From Haliclona indistincta (lineage: Eukaryota > Porifera > Demospongiae > Haplosclerida > Chalinidae), in contig OZ024783.1 in the NCBI GenBank assembly GCA_964017065.1, positions 7,852,391 to 7,916,390 of the forward strand: a DNA stretch of 64,000 nt, in the 5' to 3' direction. The stretch's first letter is position 1, and each line of letters opens with the position of its first letter. The notes beneath the pieces are model-generated. The model made no database searches. It was not told the origin of the DNA and was given only the letters and a program-made list of their open reading frames with translations. Below, piece after piece: positions 61,901-64,000 of the stretch. Position numbers and translations under genes: made by a program.

Positions 61901-64000
61901 CTAGGTGATCCCGCCATAGCTCTGCTTGGCGGGGCCGCAGGCCCCGCCAATGGCTCGCAATCACACCCCACATAGCTGTATTTGGTCTATAGGTGAAATA
62001 AACTATCTTCGAATTTTAACGCCCACTTCCGGTGACGTCAAACTTGCCGGGCGACTATAGTTGCCCGCCGCATGTGAAGGGTTAATATCACAAGTTCACC
62101 ATTTCTGAACTGTAGCAATCTAACAGTGTCTTGTATTCGTACTCCTGAGCCATCAAAAACAACTTGACCCTAGATATAGTTATTGATGAGACATAGTGCA
62201 TGCAGTTGTATTGTCATGGCACCGTATATAGGATAGTGAAGTAACACGCTACTGAGAATTGAAAATACATAATGTGATGTATTCGTGACACTAGCCTAGA
62301 AACATCTATACCATGTATGCACATTTCCTCTAGTGTATTCACATTTCCTCACATTCCTCATAGTAGTAGCTACATGCAAAATTGAGGTGATCAATCACTC
62401 ACCGACATTCCAGTGAAGTCAGTTTCACTGAGGCTGTGTCTGATGAGACAAGCTGTACTGCTGTTACCATAACTGAACTCCTCCAGTGGAACAGGAGAAG
62501 GACCACAGTCCAATGTGTCATTGGTGTTGATCATATTCATAGTTCTGTTCAGAGCAAGTGCCAATGTCCACACACTGTCATATGCTAGTGTGTCTACAAA
62601 TCGTGTGGAACTGGGTATAGGAGAGTCAGTATCATTGATAGGGTACTGCTGTATAACCAGAGCTCTCTCCAGTACAGATGCCAGCTCATCCTCTGTACAG
62701 TTGACATCATTAGTTGACCTCCACCAATCCTCAGAGTACCAGCCATACAGTATCCAGGTATAATCAGGATATCTTCTTGATGACTTACTAGCCTACGATA
62801 TTGTGTGACAAATTAGCAGTACTGTATGCATTAAAGTGACATACTGCACAAAGTATTTGAATTGCCTTGTCTTCAAAACAGTTTATCAGGTTTATGCGAG
62901 AATCATTATCCTATGCAGGGACAAAAATAGAACACACTAAAAATCTGAAAGTATACCATGCGTACTTACAAATAGAACATCAATATCTTGATCAGTATAA
63001 AATCTATAAAGAGATTCGACTGAGACGTTAGAATTAGTTGCAGTAAACTCCTGAATAATCATGCCCTCAACCTTTGCAAAACATAAAGACACGACATGTT
63101 TGGCATTGTTCACTTGTTCCTGCACATAATTATAGCCAACCTGAAGAAAGGGTTTTTCTCTTTGTGTTAAAATTGAAATACGCTCCCAACTAAAATTCCT
63201 CACTAAAGCAACTAGTGAGAGAACAAGATTGCTTTCAGAAGGATACAGAGTGAAGTGATGTCCATTACTCAACGTGTCACTTCCAGATGGTGCGTAAGAG
63301 AGCTGCCAAAAGCATTATAGCAATAATAATGTTGTGACTAAACAATACTACTGGTGTATACAAAACAAAAATGGTAAGTTCCTTAAGGACCTTGAAACTC
63401 ACTCAGGAAACTTTCATGTCACATAATAATTTCAAGTACTAATTTCTGCACAATTTGCAGGTATACCGTTCTAACGTATAGCTAGTTGGATTTAAACACA
63501 ATTCTGATACAGTGTGTAGTTTAAAGTTAACATCTGTGGTAGTGTGGATTGAACTAGACATGCTCAATGTTGATTTTTACTAAAATCGCTAGTAGCTCAC
63601 TAATATCTAGTTCAACGTGGGTTGCAGCTGGTGCAATACATGCTAGTATTTAAACTCACCAGTGTCAGTCCATATGATGATACTATGTCAGCAACAGGCT
63701 GAGTAGCTACTGAACAGCCACAACCAATCACACCAATGAAGGTTGGAGAGGGGAGCTGTATTTGAGCCAGGAACTCCTGCACTGCTGTTGGTCCATCACT
63801 AAATCATCATCAACATAAGCACAGCTAGCATATGGTACTTAGTTGTACCTTGTCGTCAACGAGCATTGCGGAATTCAATTCATAACCGTTCAGAATTGAT
63901 TGTTCATTGTTTATCCGTTTCATGGCTAGATCAAATGCCGCTGCAGCTCCGCTGGTGTTGAATCTTTCCGAATTGGAAACCATCACCAAGATTGACAGAT
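58927..64000 (-). CDS. GABA-B-like receptor L, 5' end cut by window
   Basis: Exons include partial 1 (63849 to the edge), 2 (about 63661-63797), 3-4 (about 62966-63302), 5 (about 62845-62910), fused 6+7 (62403-62792), 8 (62100-62169), 9 (from 61450), 10-13 between about 60700 and 61372, 14 (about 60417-60515), 15 (59541-59762), 16 (59036-59200) and 17 (58927-58983, ending HQR stop). All frames I checked are open and the exon 8 donor that is lost in J is intact here. The intron between exons 6 and 7 is absent. Exons 3 and 4 are separated by a 69-bp GT-AG segment that has no stop and keeps frame. Intron 8 carries a TTAA-flanked element and intron 14 a mariner-like one. Intron 12 has a GC donor. 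The start codon and signal peptide lie beyond position 64000. Confidence 0.8.
60051..60384. mobile_element. Tc1/mariner-like MITE in L intron 14
   Basis: It starts CAGTAGACCCTCGCTAATCC, ends with the degraded inverse near CCAGACGCAG, and has TA at both borders. It is 334 bp and AT-rich with no coding frame. It is the uninterrupted partner of 44583-46208, so it was present before the J/L duplication. Confidence 0.6.
61589..62081. mobile_element. piggyBac-like MITE in L intron 8
   Basis: This 493-bp element starts CCCTTCAAGTGCGG and ends CCGCATGTGAAGGG (12 of 14 positions inverted) and is flanked by TTAA on both sides (61585-61588 and 62082-62085). Receptor J has a single TTAA in the same intron sequence (TCCATTAATATCAC near 48650), which is the empty site. 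TTAA targeting with CCC ends is the piggyBac signature. No transposase. Confidence 0.85.

Noticed and set aside
904..64000. Metabotropic glutamate or calcium-sensing receptors
   Set aside because: No cysteine-rich domain between flytrap and TM1; NCTEDEL, GWYSEDWW and a C-terminal coiled coil fit GABA-B instead.

Overview
This is a eukaryotic, probably animal, window. The genes are split by very short GT-AG and GC-AG introns (mostly 38-200 bp), the DNA is AT-rich, and small transposons are everywhere. It is dominated by a head-to-tail array of GABA-B-like class C G-protein-coupled receptors, all on the minus strand. Compact introns plus an expanded GABA-B-like family suggest a demosponge or another early-branching animal; this is inference from gene content only.

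Each full receptor has the same plan: signal peptide, bilobed venus-flytrap ligand domain (exons 1-9), seven membrane segments (exons 10-15), then a short C-terminal coiled coil (exon 16, plus a small exon 17 in most). There is no cysteine-rich domain between flytrap and membrane part, which separates them from glutamate and calcium-sensing receptors. Residues that hold GABA in animal GABA-B1 appear to be kept (GC-S-VST, GW-Y, V-E-TLAYD).

Layout from left to right, genes read right to left. A transposon tail (236-883) sits in intron 10 of broken receptor A (904-2849). A 3'-end relic follows (2885-4000), then receptor B (4352-11027), whose first exon is split by a 1.5 kb transposon. Then come intact C (11244-14640), 3'-end relic D (14861-15600), intact E (15992-20612), F (20814-24195) and G (24416-27741), and frameshifted H (28030-31199). 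The relic+E+F block repeats the relic+B+C block. A transposon-rich spacer (31.2-39.1 kb) carries one unrelated gene, a single-exon EF-hand calcium-binding protein (34649-35197). A second, more divergent receptor pair follows: I (39159-42691) and J (43438-52546, broken). This region, including the 5' end of the EF-hand gene, is duplicated as 53108-64000, giving receptors K (54690-58188) and L (58927 to beyond the window edge).

The region is a record of recent duplication, exchange between copies and transposon activity. Some receptors are mosaics (flytrap of one subfamily, membrane part of another), some have lost or moved introns, and several transposon insertions can be dated because a paralogous copy keeps the empty site. 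Most introns are canonical, but intron 12 starts with GC rather than GT in most copies. Products were inferred by reading; no alignment or expression data were available.
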